Notes: a model not told the origin generated them from the letters alone. Counted from the stretch's first letter, positions 22,946-36,812 are shown. The stretch: DNA of 64,000 nt from an uncultured Enterobacterales bacterium (GCA_945288535.1 CALYQQ010000010.1:46560-110559); one strand, 5' to 3'. Program-made: numbers and translations.

Positions 22946-24874
22946 TTAATTATTTTTTAGTATTTCTAATGCTTCCCAACGCTGAAAACTTTCATCCATT
23001 TCCGTTTCTGCTAACGATAATTCAGTTAGTATAGTATGCGTTATACTATGCGGTTGAGAAAAGAAATCATGTGCACTAACTTGTTTTTGTAATTCAGAAA
23101 TTTTTAATTCTAATTGTTCAATTTTTGCCGGAAGCTGTTCTAATTCACGTTTTTCATTATAAGTTAATTTAATCTTATTCTGTGTTTTTTTCGCTTGTCC
23201 TATTTTGTTATTTTGCTTTGTTTCAACTGATAAGCTAACTTTCTTATTAGAAATAGTACGCTGAGTAAACGGCGTCACTGTAAGCCGTTGTTGATTCGCA
23301 TCAGTATACCCCCCTGCATACGCATTAATTATGCCATTACCTTCAAAGATCCAGCAGTCTGTTACACAATTATCAACAAATTGACGATCATGGCTGACCA
23401 AAATCACTGTTCCTGTATAGTCATTTAATAATTCTTCTAATAATTCTAACGTTTCAATATCTAAATCGTTAGTGGGTTCATCAAGAATTAATAAGTTACT
23501 TGGTTTTAAAAATAATCGCGCCAATAACAAACGATTGCGCTCTCCTCCAGATAACGCTTTGACAGGCGTTAAAGCACGTTTAGGTGGAAATAGAAAATCT
23601 TGCAAATAACCTAAAACATGTCGTGTACGTCCCGCAACAGTAACTTCTTGTTTACCTTCTGCTAAATTATCAACAACTGTCTTTTCCAAATCAAGCTCTG
23701 CACGATGTTGATCAAAATAAGCAATATCGAGACGCGTTCCATGACGAACACGTCCACGTTCCGGTTGTAGTTGTTGTAACATTAATTTAATTAATGTTGT
23801 TTTACCACAACCATTGGGACCAATCAGTGCGATGCGATCACCTCGCATGACTTGTGCCGAAAAATCGTTAATAATAACTTTATCATCAAGGCGATAATGC
23901 ATATTTTCGAGTTCAAAAATTAATTTTCCTGAACGTAATGATTCCTCAACTTGCATTTTTGCTGCCCCTGTGACATAACGACGTTCTGCATGCTGTTTTC
24001 GCATCTCTTTTAATGCTCTAACACGGCCTTCATTACGTGTCCTGCGGGCTTTAATACCTTGTCTGATCCAGACTTCTTCTTGTGCTAATTTTTTGTCAAA
24101 CTCCGCATGCTGTAACTCTTCAACCCGCAAAGCTTCTTGTTTACCTATTACATAATTATCATAATTGCCAGGCCAAGAGACTAATTTACCCCTATCTAAA
24201 TCAACAATACGTGTCGCCATTGAACGTATAAAAGAACGATCATGAGAAATGAAAACAATGCTGCCTTGAAATTCTTTAAGGAAAGATTCTAACCATGTGA
24301 TTGCTTCAACATCAAGATGATTTGTTGGCTCATCTAAGAGTAATACTTGAGGCCCACAAACTAATGCTCTAGCCAAAGCAGCTTTACGTAACCAACCACC
24401 TGACAATGATGATAATGGTGCATCAGCATTTAATCCTAATTGCGTCAAAACAGAATTGATGCGACTATCGATCAACCAAAGGCCTTTTTGTTCTAATTGT
24501 TCCTGTAATTGTGAAAGTCGCTTTAAGTTATTTTCACTAGGATCGTATTCTATTTCTTTTAAAAAATTGTGATAATTTTTTAATTGTTCAGCTTGTTGGC
24601 TTACGCCTTCTGAAACAAAGTCAAATACTGTTCCCCCAATATTACGAGGGGGATCTTGTTGTAAACGCGATACGACTAAATCTTGTGTATAAATCAATTG
24701 TCCATCATCTAACGCTATTTCTTTATTTAATATTTTTAATAGTGTTGACTTACCTGCGCCATTTCGCCCAACTAGACAAACTCTTTCATTTTGTTCAATA
24801 TGTAAGTCAGTATGATCGAGTAAGGGAGCATCACTAAACGATAACCACGCATTTGTCATATTAATTAACGACAT
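22946..24874 (-). CDS. uup: ABC-F ATPase Uup
   Basis: Uup is a cytosolic ABC-F protein that binds ribosomes and branched DNA and limits transposon excision in E. coli. The 642 residues carry two ABC modules (Walker A GRNGAGKST near residue 38 and GPNGCGKTT near residue 350, signatures LSGGW and LSGGE, Walker B LLLDEPTNHLD and LILDEPTNDLD) and the C-terminal coiled-coil domain (about 560-640) that binds DNA. It starts 6 bases after rlmL ends, so the two are co-transcribed. Confidence 0.96.
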   Translation of the reverse strand: MSLINMTNAWLSFSDAPLLDHTDLHIEQNERVCLVGRNGAGKSTLLKILNKEIALDDGQLIYTQDLVVSRLQQDPPRNIGGTVFDFVSEGVSQQAEQLKNYHNFLKEIEYDPSENNLKRLSQLQEQLEQKGLWLIDSRINSVLTQLGLNADAPLSSLSGGWLRKAALARALVCGPQVLLLDEPTNHLDVEAITWLESFLKEFQGSIVFISHDRSFIRSMATRIVDLDRGKLVSWPGNYDNYVIGKQEALRVEELQHAEFDKKLAQEEVWIRQGIKARRTRNEGRVRALKEMRKQHAERRYVTGAAKMQVEESLRSGKLIFELENMHYRLDDKVIINDFSAQVMRGDRIALIGPNGCGKTTLIKLMLQQLQPERGRVRHGTRLDIAYFDQHRAELDLEKTVVDNLAEGKQEVTVAGRTRHVLGYLQDFLFPPKRALTPVKALSGGERNRLLLARLFLKPSNLLILDEPTNDLDIETLELLEELLNDYTGTVILVSHDRQFVDNCVTDCWIFEGNGIINAYAGGYTDANQQRLTVTPFTQRTISNKKVSLSVETKQNNKIGQAKKTQNKIKLTYNEKRELEQLPAKIEQLELKISELQKQVSAHDFFSQPHSITHTILTELSLAETEMDESFQRWEALEILKNN

Positions 24875-24880
24875 AATTAC

Positions 24881-27049
24881 TTATTCCTTTATTTTATGGC
24901 GAATAAGCCAACAATTATGAATTTTTTGATTACGTGCAAAATCGGGAGACAATGTTTTTGCTGTGATATTTTCAACATCAACACCTAACTCGCTAATTGC
25001 TTGTTGATCCAGTTTAAAACCACGTTTATTGTTAGAAAAAACAATAATCCCATTTCGTTTCAACAATCTGATTAATTGTGCTAATAAATCAATATGATCG
25101 CGTTGAACATCAAAATTCTCTTTCATACGTTTAGAATTTGAAAAAGTAGGTGGATCAATAAAAATGACGTCAAATTGTTCATTGGTTTGTCGCAACCAAC
25201 TTAAACAATCTGCCTGAATGAAACGATGTTGACGGCCGGTTAATTTATTCGCTTGTAAATTACGCTCAGCCCATTCAAGATAAGTACGTGACATATCTAC
25301 CGTTGTAGTAGTTTTTGCCCCACCCAATCCGGCATGCACCGTTGCTGAACCCGTATAAGCAAATAAATTAAGAAAATCTTTTCCTTTACTAATCTCACCT
25401 AACCGACGTCGTATTAATCGATGATCTAAAAATAGACCGGTATCAATATAATCAGTCAAATTAACCCATAAGCGCGCGTTGTATTCAGATACCAGAAAAA
25501 ACTCGCTTTTTTGAGCTAATTTTTCATATTGTTGTTTACCCTTTTGTTTTTCTCTAACTTTTAATACCAAGTTTGCTGGCTTAAGTTGTAAAACATTTAA
25601 TGTTGCGTTAATAACATCAAATAATCGTTGCCGGGCTTTTTTAGGATCAATTGTTTTCGGTGCGGCATATTCTTGAATAACAACTTTTTCACCATAACGA
25701 TCAACCGCAACATTATATTCTGGTAAATCCGCATCATATAATCGATAACAATTAACCCCTTCTTGTTTTGCCCACTTATCTAATTTTCGGCTATTTTTTC
25801 TTAGGCGATTAGCGTAATCAACAGCCGTTTCACTTACCGCTAGAGAATGCTCAGATCGCGAAGACGTCGCATGCCGAGTTCCCGGCGTTAACAGATAATT
25901 TTTCTGCACACAATCAAGTGCGCCATTTTTGGCTTTAAATTGCCGTTCAGAGCGTAATTGCAAACAACTTAATAAGGCAGGTGATCCACTAAATAATGAT
26001 AAGCGCCAGCCAGCAAAATAGTGTTTAACACGTTGACCTAATAATGTGTAAAGTGCAATCAAGGAAGGTTCACTTTCTAAGCGTTCACCGTACGGCGGAT
26101 TACTTAAAATTGTACCTGTTACCTTTTCCTCAAGTGGGTTCGTTAATAAGCTTAATTCTTGCACTTCAAAATTAATGACATGATCTACTCCAGCTTGCCG
26201 CGCATTATATCGCGCAATATCGATTACGCGTTTGTCCTTATCGTAACCGAAGAATGCGTGCGTCACGTTATTGATACCAATAGAGGCGCGTTGTTCGGCA
26301 TCTTCAACAACATTGCGCCAAATGGCTTCATCATGCTGAAGCCAGCCATAAAAGCCCCAATAGCGCCGGGCTAACTGAGGCGCCATATCAGCAGCAATTA
26401 ATGCTGCTTCAATCAATAAGGTGCCGGATCCACACATAGGATCAATCATTGGGTTATTTTTTTTCCATCCAGAACGCAAAATAATCGCGGCAGCTAGGTT
26501 TTCTTTGATAGGGGCAACGCCTGTTGCTGAACGGTAGCCGCGTAAATGCAAACTATTACCACTCAAATCTAAAGAAAGTGTTGCCGTCGTTTTATTTAAA
26601 TAAACTGCAATACGGATATCAGGCTGTTGTTTCTCTATTGTAGGACGTTGTTGCATGCGTCGAGTAAATACATCAACAATAGCATCTTTAACTCGCAATG
26701 CACCATATTGACTATTACGGATTTCATCATTTGTACCTGAAAAGGAAACAGCAAATGAATGATTAACATTGAATAGAGAAGGCCAATCAATCGTATTAAT
26801 ACCTAAATAGAGATCCATATCACTATGAACTGAAAATTCCTTAATTAACAATAAAATACGTGATGCCAATCGACTCCACATCAAGCAATAATACATTTGT
26901 TTCATATCCGTCTGAAAATAAACACCACCTTGTACTATTTTACATGATGTTGCGCCCAATGATTCAAGTTCGTTTTTTAGCAACTCTTCCAGTCCTTTAG
27001 CTGTACTGGCAAAAAGCGTTAAATTGTTTAAATTAAATTTCATAGCCAT
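24881..27049 (-). CDS. rlmL: Bifunctional 23S rRNA methyltransferase RlmKL
   Basis: RlmKL makes m2G2445 and m7G2069 in 23S rRNA with two fused methyltransferases. The 722 residues have an N-terminal THUMP domain (about 45-160), the RlmL methyltransferase with DPMCGSGT and the catalytic NPPY, and the RlmK half with [13 protein letters not shown] and DPPTFSNS. A second in-frame ATG six bases downstream (27043) is an equally likely start, as neither has a clear ribosome binding site. It is the first gene of the uup-pqi operon. Confidence 0.96.
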   Translation of the reverse strand: MAMKFNLNNLTLFASTAKGLEELLKNELESLGATSCKIVQGGVYFQTDMKQMYYCLMWSRLASRILLLIKEFSVHSDMDLYLGINTIDWPSLFNVNHSFAVSFSGTNDEIRNSQYGALRVKDAIVDVFTRRMQQRPTIEKQQPDIRIAVYLNKTTATLSLDLSGNSLHLRGYRSATGVAPIKENLAAAIILRSGWKKNNPMIDPMCGSGTLLIEAALIAADMAPQLARRYWGFYGWLQHDEAIWRNVVEDAEQRASIGINNVTHAFFGYDKDKRVIDIARYNARQAGVDHVINFEVQELSLLTNPLEEKVTGTILSNPPYGERLESEPSLIALYTLLGQRVKHYFAGWRLSLFSGSPALLSCLQLRSERQFKAKNGALDCVQKNYLLTPGTRHATSSRSEHSLAVSETAVDYANRLRKNSRKLDKWAKQEGVNCYRLYDADLPEYNVAVDRYGEKVVIQEYAAPKTIDPKKARQRLFDVINATLNVLQLKPANLVLKVREKQKGKQQYEKLAQKSEFFLVSEYNARLWVNLTDYIDTGLFLDHRLIRRRLGEISKGKDFLNLFAYTGSATVHAGLGGAKTTTTVDMSRTYLEWAERNLQANKLTGRQHRFIQADCLSWLRQTNEQFDVIFIDPPTFSNSKRMKENFDVQRDHIDLLAQLIRLLKRNGIIVFSNNKRGFKLDQQAISELGVDVENITAKTLSPDFARNQKIHNCWLIRHKIKE

Positions 27050-27498
27050 CTGTATTCAATAAATAAATTATGCTGCATTATAACGAATGCCTTCATTAAT
27101 GTCCTACGGGATTACATTTACTTTAATATATATAATTAAGTATGGCAGGCTAAGAGCAAAAAATAGCAGCACTTTGTGATTACAAAGGTTCTCACACTGT
27201 TATCATGTAAACAATAAGTAAATAGGCACAGTTAAAAAACAAATTTTAGTGATGATACATTTTGTAGTTACCGGTATAAATTAGGCGATTAAACTTATCA
27301 TAATAAGTAATATGTCTTTTAAAATACGTCATCAAAAAGAGTCATATTCAGTTATTACAATAGATTAGGAGTCATTATATGGATATTATACTTATTCAGT
27401 TTAGACTGCATTGATTTCTGTTATTTAAGCCAACCACAGAAGAGAAACAATAATAACATTATATAATAGAATCTGGTGACATAATTGTGCAAAAAATA
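27050..27498. other. Spacer between zapC and rlmL
   Basis: No gene is supported. A small hairpin-forming dyad (CTTTGT-GATT-ACAAAG, 27172-27187) is present. On the plus strand a good AGGAG precedes an 11-codon frame (27379-27414), too short to call a gene. Confidence 0.5.
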
Positions 27499-28047
27499 TT
27501 ACATTGCTAAAGGGAAAGGATTAACCTCAGAATGTTCATTAGAAACAACCCGAATAAAGCGATCATTCATTACTTTTAAGAATTCACCTAACATCATTCT
27601 TTTTCCTGACAAATCACAGCTAGGTTGAGCTAATACACATGAACTCGCTGATTCACCAACGTCTACGACCATAAAAAAGATATTTTCGTTATTATCTAAT
27701 TTATTTACAGCAATAATTTGCCCTTGTTGTAGTGACAATGTATTTCGTTGTGGGGTAAAATACCAGCTTTTAGGTAAAAGCGGTTTTAAAAAACGTTGTG
27801 CCGCGATGCCATTTAATACCAGTTCTGCGCGTAATGTGGCATTAAGCGGTAATGAACAACAGCATTCATTAAAAAGATGAAATAATCTAACATCATCAAC
27901 TGTGAAATTTGTGGGTGGAAAGGGATTGTTTGCCAATAATTTACTAGAAAAACGTGATCTAAATACGACCTGACTAGAAAGCACTAGCATAACTCGATCG
28001 TATTCAGGATCAAAATACCAATACCAGTTATCGTCAGGTTGAATCAT
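27499..28047 (-). CDS. zapC: Cell division protein ZapC
   Basis: ZapC stabilises FtsZ bundles at midcell. The 182 residues align with E. coli ZapC (180) at the N-terminal PDDNWYWYFDPEYDRVML, the central AELVLNGIAAQRFLKPLLPKSW and the C-terminal GESASSCVLAQP and KVMNDR. The family is largely limited to Enterobacterales and close relatives, which supports the taxonomic reading. It sits between pyrD and rlmL as in E. coli, though a dehydrogenase gene is inserted between it and pyrD. Confidence 0.92.
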   Translation of the reverse strand: MIQPDDNWYWYFDPEYDRVMLVLSSQVVFRSRFSSKLLANNPFPPTNFTVDDVRLFHLFNECCCSLPLNATLRAELVLNGIAAQRFLKPLLPKSWYFTPQRNTLSLQQGQIIAVNKLDNNENIFFMVVDVGESASSCVLAQPSCDLSGKRMMLGEFLKVMNDRFIRVVSNEHSEVNPFPLAM

Positions 28048-28677
28048 TCTGTTGCCATTCCTATTAACTAAAAGCGAATAATATAAGCAATAATAGATAG
28101 GAATACTATCAATAAATCATATTTATTTACATATTGCCTATTTTTTATATTGTCAGGTGATAATTGCATATCATTTAGACTATACATAAAACTATACTGT
28201 TCACGTGTAATAACATATTTATTAAAAATAAGCATAGCAATAACTACTTATTAATAATATTGTATTAATAGTAATAAAAAATAGAAAGTATTAACTTTTC
28301 CTATGTCATTTTATTTAATAACGAATAGACTTAGATTCAGTATAGTGAAAGTATAATATTAATTAACTGACTTCATACTGTTTTATATGAATTAATAATT
28401 CAATAGCCATAACCTGAAATAATAATATAACGTATTGATTATAACATATTAGTAATAATTTATCTAAAATAAATGATTTTTTATTCAATGTATTTATTAT
28501 CATCAAAGACTATTAATCTTTTGTATAGTGGTGTAATGAATACATTCTTTATAAAAGATAGATTAATTTTTATAAAGGAAATAAATAAGCTCATTATCTT
28601 TTTTCTAAAAAGCGATATTAGTATAAATATTCAAATTATCATTGATAGCTTGATAACATCAATTAATCTTACTGCTA
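28048..28677. other. Very AT-rich spacer
   Basis: These 630 bases hold no gene I can support. A 74-codon plus-strand frame (from 28473) is low complexity, lacks a ribosome binding site and runs into the stop of the next gene, so it was rejected. Confidence 0.55.
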
Positions 28678-29487
<810 letters not shown>

Positions 29488-29723
29488 TTATGTTAAAGTA
29501 TAGGTCATTCTATTTTAAATAAGATCGTATTAATTTTATAAAAATTACCCTATTTATATGAAAAACATTAGTGTAAATAAAATAATTGCTGCAGGATAAA
29601 CTAATAAAATTAAAAATTAAAAAAAAAGAATAGCGAGTAACGTAAATGACCAATTAATCAAAAAGTATTATCTACTATAAATTGATACAACCAAAATGTT
29701 GTATCAATAATAAGTAAATTTAG

Positions 29724-30734
29724 TTAAATATAATTAACTATATCTTTAAGTAAACGTGGACCATGATAAATAAACCCAGTATAGAGTTGAATGAGTGATG
29801 CACCTGCTGCAAATTTTTCTTTTGCCGCAATAACTGAATCAATACCACCAACACCAATAATAGGAATACGATTATTTAATTCATTAGATAATCGTTTAAT
29901 AACATCTGTACTAATTAATTGAATCGGCCTACCACTTAGGCCCCCTAGTTGTTCACAATGATTCAACCCTTTGACTAAATCACGTTGCAATGTAGTATTT
30001 GTAGCTATAATACCATCAATATTATGACGTATTACACTATCAGCAATTTGAACAAGCTCAGCTTCTGTTAAATCAGGCGCAATTTTCAATGTAATGGGGA
30101 CATATTTTTTATATTTTACCTTTAATTCATTTTGACGCTGTTTAATTGCAGATAATAAATCATCAAGTGCTTCACCATATTGTAATGTTCGTAAACCGGG
30201 CGTATTTGGGGAAGAAATATTTATCGCGATATACCCTGCGTGAGTATAAACTTTATCCATGCACGTGAGATAATCCTCTTTTCCCTTTTCAATAGGAGTA
30301 ACTTTATTTTTACCTATATTGATACCGATAATCCCCCCATAACGGCTCTTTTTTATATTGTTAATTAGGTTGTCCACACCTTTATTATTAAATCCCATAC
30401 GGTTTATTAACCCCTGAGCTTCAACTAATCTAAATAAACGTGGTTTCTCATTACCCTCTTGTGCTTTAGGGGTGACTGTGCCAACTTCAATAAAACCAAA
30501 TCCCATCATACCTAAAGCATCAATACAATCACCATCTTTATCAAAACCAGCTGCTAAACCTACCGGATTTTTGAAGGATAATCCCATACAATCCACTGAT
30601 TTTGTCGGTAATGCTTGCCGAATAAGAAAATTAAATGGAGTTTCTGATATATGCTTTAACTGACGAAAAGTAAATTCATGTGCTTGCTCAGGATCTATTT
30701 GAAATAAAACTTTTTTGATAAGCGGATAAAACAT
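29724..30734 (-). CDS. pyrD: Dihydroorotate dehydrogenase (quinone), class 2
   Basis: PyrD oxidises dihydroorotate to orotate with FMN and passes electrons to quinone, the fourth step of pyrimidine synthesis. The protein has 336 residues, the E. coli length, starting [16 protein letters not shown]. It has an amphipathic N-terminal membrane-associating segment, the catalytic Ser in [11 protein letters not shown] and FMN-binding GVGGI. The start at 30734 has GGAG six bases upstream; a longer frame to 30758 is not needed. Confidence 0.97.
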   Translation of the reverse strand: MFYPLIKKVLFQIDPEQAHEFTFRQLKHISETPFNFLIRQALPTKSVDCMGLSFKNPVGLAAGFDKDGDCIDALGMMGFGFIEVGTVTPKAQEGNEKPRLFRLVEAQGLINRMGFNNKGVDNLINNIKKSRYGGIIGINIGKNKVTPIEKGKEDYLTCMDKVYTHAGYIAINISSPNTPGLRTLQYGEALDDLLSAIKQRQNELKVKYKKYVPITLKIAPDLTEAELVQIADSVIRHNIDGIIATNTTLQRDLVKGLNHCEQLGGLSGRPIQLISTDVIKRLSNELNNRIPIIGVGGIDSVIAAKEKFAAGASLIQLYTGFIYHGPRLLKDIVNYI

Positions 30735-31562
30735 ATGTTCTCCAACAATAATTTGCATAGGTAATACTATTATTGAAGATCATAAAAAGGATTAAAAGAA
30801 AAACATGATATAAATGTAAACTCACATAAGATACGATAAGTAACTATGAGAGATCAAAGCTATTTTTACAAGTTAACATACAGTAATTATTTAGAATAGT
30901 TAGTTTTATATTGATCTTATTTTATCAGATAGCGACTTTTATTCATTGATTTACAAGGAATTAACGACTGATAAACACCGCTCAAAATACTTATCACCTT
31001 AATAATAGTCATTCACTTGATTATTTAAACTATTATTCTATGCATAAGAATTCTGTTTCATTTTTCGCAGTTAATTATTCAATAGGATCTATTCATTAAA
31101 TAACACATTGCGACTTATGAAGTGATACTCTTTATCTTTCTATAAAATGAATCTCAGTGGTTATTAGCAATAACGTACTTTTATTTATTGCTATTTTGCA
31201 ATCATATTAACACTAAGAAAACATGTATTGTTGTTTTCTTGGTAACGCCTTCCCATATGATAGATATGCCTAAGAATGAATGACCTTGCGTATTTATTGA
31301 GGATTTATTCACATAGATTTAAATTAATTGTCATTGCATAGATAACGTATAAATAACATCATTGAGTAAATTTGCTAAGATTATGTCTTATTAAAACATG
31401 AGGATCTTTTATTTGTGGGAAATGTTTAGGTATAGATCAAGTTAAGTGAGTAAATGTAATTTTTTACAGCATAAAATACAATAGTCGAAAAAACACTACG
31501 TTATATTCCCGCTTTAAGGGCCGGAATATAACGCTTTCTACTAATAAGGTCGTTTATACTAA
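30735..31562. other. 828-base non-coding region
   Basis: No gene is supported on either strand. It holds a 9-bp inverted repeat (AAGAAAACA/TGTTTTCTT, 31215-31240) without a T-run, and the terminator of the flavoenzyme gene at its right end. The pyrD promoter must lie near the left end. Confidence 0.5.
31487..31533 (-). terminator. Terminator after the flavoenzyme gene
   Basis: On the minus strand CGTTATATTCC pairs with GGAATATAACG (11 bp, 13-base loop), followed within five bases by a run of six T. It begins 30 bases past the stop codon. Confidence 0.75.
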
Positions 31563-32897
31563 TTAACGAGCAACATTACCTATTATATTAAGTAGTTCCC
31601 ATGGACGATTAAATGGTGGCGCGTAAGCAAAATCGATAAGACTTAATTGCTGAGTAGACATCTTAAATGTTATTGCTAAAGAGAGTGTATGTAACCGCAA
31701 TCCAGCTCCATCACCACCAATAATTTGAGCCCCCAAAAGACGCTTACTTTCTGGATTATATACTATTTTAATATAAATATCCGCCTGTCCAGGATAATAA
31801 TTAGTATGATTTTTATCTTTAATCACTAGTGTTTTATAAGGGATATTTTCTTGTTTGGCTTCATTTTCGCTTAATCCAGTTCGGCCAATCTCGAGATCAA
31901 GCACTTTGATTAATGCCGAACCTAATGTCCCAGGGAACTCGACCTGCTGTCCTACTAAATTTTCACCAACAATGCGGCCAAATTTATTGGCTATTGTTGC
32001 AAGAGGCAAATAAACATTTCGTTGTTTTATCTGATGCCATACGCTTGCGCAATCACCAGCCGCATAAATATCACTTATAGATGTTTGCCCATATTTATTT
32101 ACTTTTATAGCACCATTATCAAGCATAGCAATACCGCTTTGTGCTATAAAAGAAGTATTTGGTTTAACACCAGTACAAACAATAACTAAATCAGTCTGAT
32201 AATGACCTAGATTCGTTTCAATACCTGTGACATAGTGCTCCCCAATAATACTGGTCACCTGCTCGCCAACGTGAACTTCTACCCCTTTCTTACGCAATTC
32301 AGTAGCTAAAAGCTCGCTTATTTCAACATCGACGGCATCAGGCATGACATGATCAATACGCTCTATTAACCTAACTTGCTTTTTTTGTTTTATTAATGCA
32401 TCGACAAGCTCTAATCCAATAAAGCCTGAGCCTATTACTGTTATAGTGTTGCAAGTTGGATCAGTTATTGCCTGCTTTAATGTCAAGCCATCATCCATGC
32501 GACGTAAAGTATATACACCTTTAAGATGAATATTATTGATGGGTGGGATTATTTCTGTTGCCCCAGAGGCTACCATCAAACGATCATAATGCGTGGTAAA
32601 TTGATTGCCATTATATTGAATAGTCAATGATTTTGTTTCTACATCAACCGCAATAATACGATGGCCTGTTTTTACTTCAATGCCTTTTTGAATAAAATAC
32701 TCTGGCGTAAATTCCGCCATAAAACTTGGATCATCAAATTCATTTGCTACATAATAAGGTAAGCCACAGGCACCAAATGAGATTATCTCACTGGATTCAT
32801 AGACAATAATGTCTGCATCTTTATGCATTCTTCGTGCTTTTGCTGCGGCACTCATTCCCGCAGCTTCACCACCAATAATAATAATTTTTAAAACCAT
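31563..32897 (-). CDS. CoA-disulfide reductase / NADH oxidase-like flavoprotein
   Basis: This is a pyridine nucleotide-disulfide oxidoreductase of the CoA-disulfide reductase/NADH oxidase type with a single redox Cys (Cys44 in SFGACGLPYYV). It has an N-terminal FAD motif (IIIIGGEAAGMS), an NAD-binding TVIGSGFIGLE near residue 150, the second FAD motif YAAGDCA, and a C-terminal dimerisation domain. The start at 32897 gives the family N-terminus; a frame start at 32918 is possible and neither has a clear ribosome binding site. It is 72 bases downstream of tcyP, so the two are probably co-transcribed. That fits a joint role in cystine uptake and disulfide/thiol balance, which is inference. Confidence 0.87.
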   Translation of the reverse strand: MVLKIIIIGGEAAGMSAAAKARRMHKDADIIVYESSEIISFGACGLPYYVANEFDDPSFMAEFTPEYFIQKGIEVKTGHRIIAVDVETKSLTIQYNGNQFTTHYDRLMVASGATEIIPPINNIHLKGVYTLRRMDDGLTLKQAITDPTCNTITVIGSGFIGLELVDALIKQKKQVRLIERIDHVMPDAVDVEISELLATELRKKGVEVHVGEQVTSIIGEHYVTGIETNLGHYQTDLVIVCTGVKPNTSFIAQSGIAMLDNGAIKVNKYGQTSISDIYAAGDCASVWHQIKQRNVYLPLATIANKFGRIVGENLVGQQVEFPGTLGSALIKVLDLEIGRTGLSENEAKQENIPYKTLVIKDKNHTNYYPGQADIYIKIVYNPESKRLLGAQIIGGDGAGLRLHTLSLAITFKMSTQQLSLIDFAYAPPFNRPWELLNIIGNVAR

Positions 32898-32969
32898 ATT
32901 CGTGTTTAACCACACCATTAATTGATTTAGTAATATTAACGTTTATCATATTGATATTAATCTTAAACA

Positions 32970-34370
32970 TTAATGAGCCAATTCATCTTTATCTAAACTA
33001 ACCTGTGCAGCTGAATTAAAAATTTGCATATCTGTCTGACCTAAAATTCGACTGGTAATAGTACCTGCAGTAATTGATCCCGAAACATTTAATGCTGTTC
33101 GTCCCATATCAATTAATGGCTCAATAGAAATTAATAATGCAGCTAATTTAATCGGGAAATTAATGGTTGAAAGTACGATTAATGCAGCAAAAGTAGCACC
33201 ACCCCCAACCCCTGCAACACCAAAAGAGCTAACCGCAATGATAACGACAAGAGGTAACATGAAATTTAGTGAGAGAGGATCTATACCCATAGTAGGCGCG
33301 ATCATAACAGCCAACATAGCTGGATAGATACCTGCACAACCATTTTGTCCAATTGTAGCCCCGAATGACGCCGAAAAGTTTGCAACATTTTCACTATTAC
33401 CTAATGCTTTTATTTGGGTACGAACATTCATTGGAATAGAACCTGCACTGGTCCGTGATGTAAAAGCAAACACCAATACTGGGATAATTTTTTTTAAATA
33501 GTACCAAGGATTCATACCAACTAAAGCAATCAATACTAGATGAACAATAAACATAAGAATGATTGCACTATAAGATGCTAAAACAAAATTAAACAAGTTG
33601 AGAATATCAGCGTAATTGGAGCTTGATATAACTTTTGTCATTAATGCCAAAATACCGTATGGTGTTAATCTTAATACTAATGTCACCATTCTCATAGTAA
33701 TAGTATGAGCAACCTTTACAAAGCCTTCAAAAGCATTAAAGACTTCTGGTTTCTTAGCACTGATCCCCGTTGCAGAAATACCAATAAAAACAGAAAAGAT
33801 CACAACAGCAATTGTCGATGTTTTACGTGCTCCTGTCATATCAGCAAAAGGATTAATGGGAATAAATTCTAAAATCATATGAGGTAATGATTTATTTTCG
33901 ACATTGGCTAACGTCTGTTGTAATTTTGCAGCCCGTTGCATTTCAGCAATCCCTTCAGTTAATCCTGCAGCTGTTAAATGAAAAGCCTCTGAAACCACTA
34001 TACCAATTATTGCCGCTACCATCGTCGTAAAAACGAGTATACTAATCGTCAATAACGTAATTTTCCCAATCGAAGCACCATCTTTTAATTTAAGAATAGC
34101 CGAAATAATTGATACCATAATTAATGGAATAACAATCATTTGCAAGAATCGAATATAGCCCGTACCAACAATATTGATATAATCATTCGTATAATAAATG
34201 ATCAAACTATTTTCTGAATAGAGAAACTGCAATATAGCACCAAATACGATGCCTAATAAAAGACCAGAAAATACTCTTTTAGTAAAAGAGAAATATTTTT
34301 TCTGCATCCAGAATAAAATACCTAGTAATACAGCAAAAATAAATAGATTGCCGACTACACTGTAAACCAT
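32970..34370 (-). CDS. tcyP: L-cystine:cation symporter TcyP
   Basis: This is a dicarboxylate/amino acid:cation symporter family member close to E. coli TcyP (YdjN), the sodium-coupled cystine importer. The 466 residues have about eight to ten membrane segments, the hairpin motif AFTSRTSAGSIP and the conserved FGATIGQNGCAG and PLIDMGRTALNV. The C-terminus ELAH is like that of TcyP. A strong AAGGGGGG lies upstream of the ATG. The gene is followed by a disulfide-reductase-like gene. Confidence 0.93.
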   Translation of the reverse strand: MVYSVVGNLFIFAVLLGILFWMQKKYFSFTKRVFSGLLLGIVFGAILQFLYSENSLIIYYTNDYINIVGTGYIRFLQMIVIPLIMVSIISAILKLKDGASIGKITLLTISILVFTTMVAAIIGIVVSEAFHLTAAGLTEGIAEMQRAAKLQQTLANVENKSLPHMILEFIPINPFADMTGARKTSTIAVVIFSVFIGISATGISAKKPEVFNAFEGFVKVAHTITMRMVTLVLRLTPYGILALMTKVISSSNYADILNLFNFVLASYSAIILMFIVHLVLIALVGMNPWYYLKKIIPVLVFAFTSRTSAGSIPMNVRTQIKALGNSENVANFSASFGATIGQNGCAGIYPAMLAVMIAPTMGIDPLSLNFMLPLVVIIAVSSFGVAGVGGGATFAALIVLSTINFPIKLAALLISIEPLIDMGRTALNVSGSITAGTITSRILGQTDMQIFNSAAQVSLDKDELAH

Positions 34371-34809
34371 AAAATTCCCCCCTTAGGTATAATATTTTCA
34401 GGCTAGAGCTTATTTGGTTGAAGACAACCTTATACCTTATTATTTAATATTAAAATATGTATTATGTGTAAAACATCTAAAACAATCTTTTTAGTCGCCG
34501 TTAAAATAACTAGCATAAAATTTTCTGCTTGAATTTACATAATTCAAGCTCAAATTCCATCTCTTTTTTAACAAATAAATGCGGATGTCTATAAAATCAT
34601 CGTATCATACATTAATTAATCAATATTAACGATTACTTAATTATTTTATTGATATCTTTCTTTGCAACAAGATTAATAAGTATTTAATTTTATGCCGTGT
34701 GAAATAACGTTATAAATAAGATTCACTTTTCGAATAAACACAAAAAACCGCTGCAAGTGCAACGGTTTTAAGATTATATCATTTTTGGGGATGTTGTTGC
34801 CCGCAAAAA
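34371..34809. other. Spacer between tcyP and rplS
   Basis: No gene is supported. It contains the rplS operon terminator at its right end and the tcyP promoter region at its left. No operator was recognised. Confidence 0.5.
34744..34769 (-). terminator. Terminator of the rpsP-rimM-trmD-rplS operon
   Basis: On the minus strand AAAACCGTTGCA pairs (with one G-T) with TGCAGCGGTTTT, running into TTTTTTG. It lies 40 bases past the rplS stop. Confidence 0.88.
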
Positions 34810-35944
<1,135 letters not shown>

Positions 35945-36011
35945 AAAAACGGTTCCGCGAAGTTGCTGTATTAACGTAATTTAATAAATATAATTAAATA
36001 GTCATCAGGGG

Positions 36012-36545
36012 CTAAAAATCAGGATCCCAGTCAACAATAATTAATTTTGTTTTGAGATCAATCTGCATAATAACTTGTCCTTCAATAAACGGAATTAACC
36101 GTTCCGTCTTACCAAAAGCATCCTTCAAATTCGCTTTTACGACTAAGACATCATTAGATCCCGTTTCCATCATATCTGTTACTTGACCTAAATCATATCC
36201 TTTCGTATTTACAACCTGACACTTCATAAGATCTTTCCAGTAATACTCACCCTCTTCTAAAATAGGAAGCTGATTTTCTTCAATAAAAAGTTCTTTATTC
36301 GTTAAAGAATTAGCTAAATCACGATCATCGATACCTTTTATCTTCACGACGATTTCGTGGTTATGCCATCTCCAGGATTCAAGCTCTAGTTGATGCCAAT
36401 TTGCCCCTTGTTTAATAAACCAGGGTTGATAATCAATAATACTTTCAGCAAGTTCAGTTGATGAAAACACTCTTAACCAGCCACGAATACCATAGGCAGA
36501 ACCTAATTTACCCAAAATAACCGGTCTATTTAATTGAGTACTCAT
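36012..36545 (-). CDS. rimM: Ribosome maturation factor RimM
   Basis: RimM binds S19 and helps mature the 30S head. The 177-residue product has the N-terminal RimM barrel ([17 protein letters not shown]) and the C-terminal PRC barrel ([20 protein letters not shown]). Two adjacent ATGs (36548 and 36545) follow GGTGAT; the second is taken here. It starts 18 bases after rpsP. Confidence 0.96.
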   Translation of the reverse strand: MSTQLNRPVILGKLGSAYGIRGWLRVFSSTELAESIIDYQPWFIKQGANWHQLELESWRWHNHEIVVKIKGIDDRDLANSLTNKELFIEENQLPILEEGEYYWKDLMKCQVVNTKGYDLGQVTDMMETGSNDVLVVKANLKDAFGKTERLIPFIEGQVIMQIDLKTKLIIVDWDPDF

Positions 36546-36563
36546 CATTATCACCAGGACATG

Positions 36564-36812
36564 TTATGCTGTTTTATTAGCATCTTTGATCAACGCACCG
36601 ACGCGATCAGAAACGGTTGCACCTAAACCAAGCCAATGATTAACACGATCAAGGTCCAAACGTAAACGTTCGGCTTTACCTGTCGCTAATGGATTAAAAA
36701 AGCCAACACGCTCAATAAAACGACCATCACGCGCATTGCGGCTATCAGTGACAACAACTTGATAAAATGGACGCTTTTTAGCGCCGCCACGAGCTAAACG
36801 AATTGTTACCAT
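36564..36812 (-). CDS. rpsP: 30S ribosomal protein S16
   Basis: S16 is a small-subunit assembly protein. The 82 residues equal the E. coli length, with the family start [20 protein letters not shown]. It is the first gene of the operon. The leader is long and structured (see 36813-37393). Confidence 0.98.
   Translation of the reverse strand: MVTIRLARGGAKKRPFYQVVVTDSRNARDGRFIERVGFFNPLATGKAERLRLDLDRVNHWLGLGATVSDRVGALIKDANKTA

Noticed and set aside
27379..27414. 11-codon frame MDIILIQFRLH with good AGGAG, followed by TGA and 12 more sense codons
   Set aside because: Considered as a leader peptide or a selenocysteine read-through because selD is present, but it is too short and has no visible SECIS-like hairpin or cognate downstream gene on that strand.
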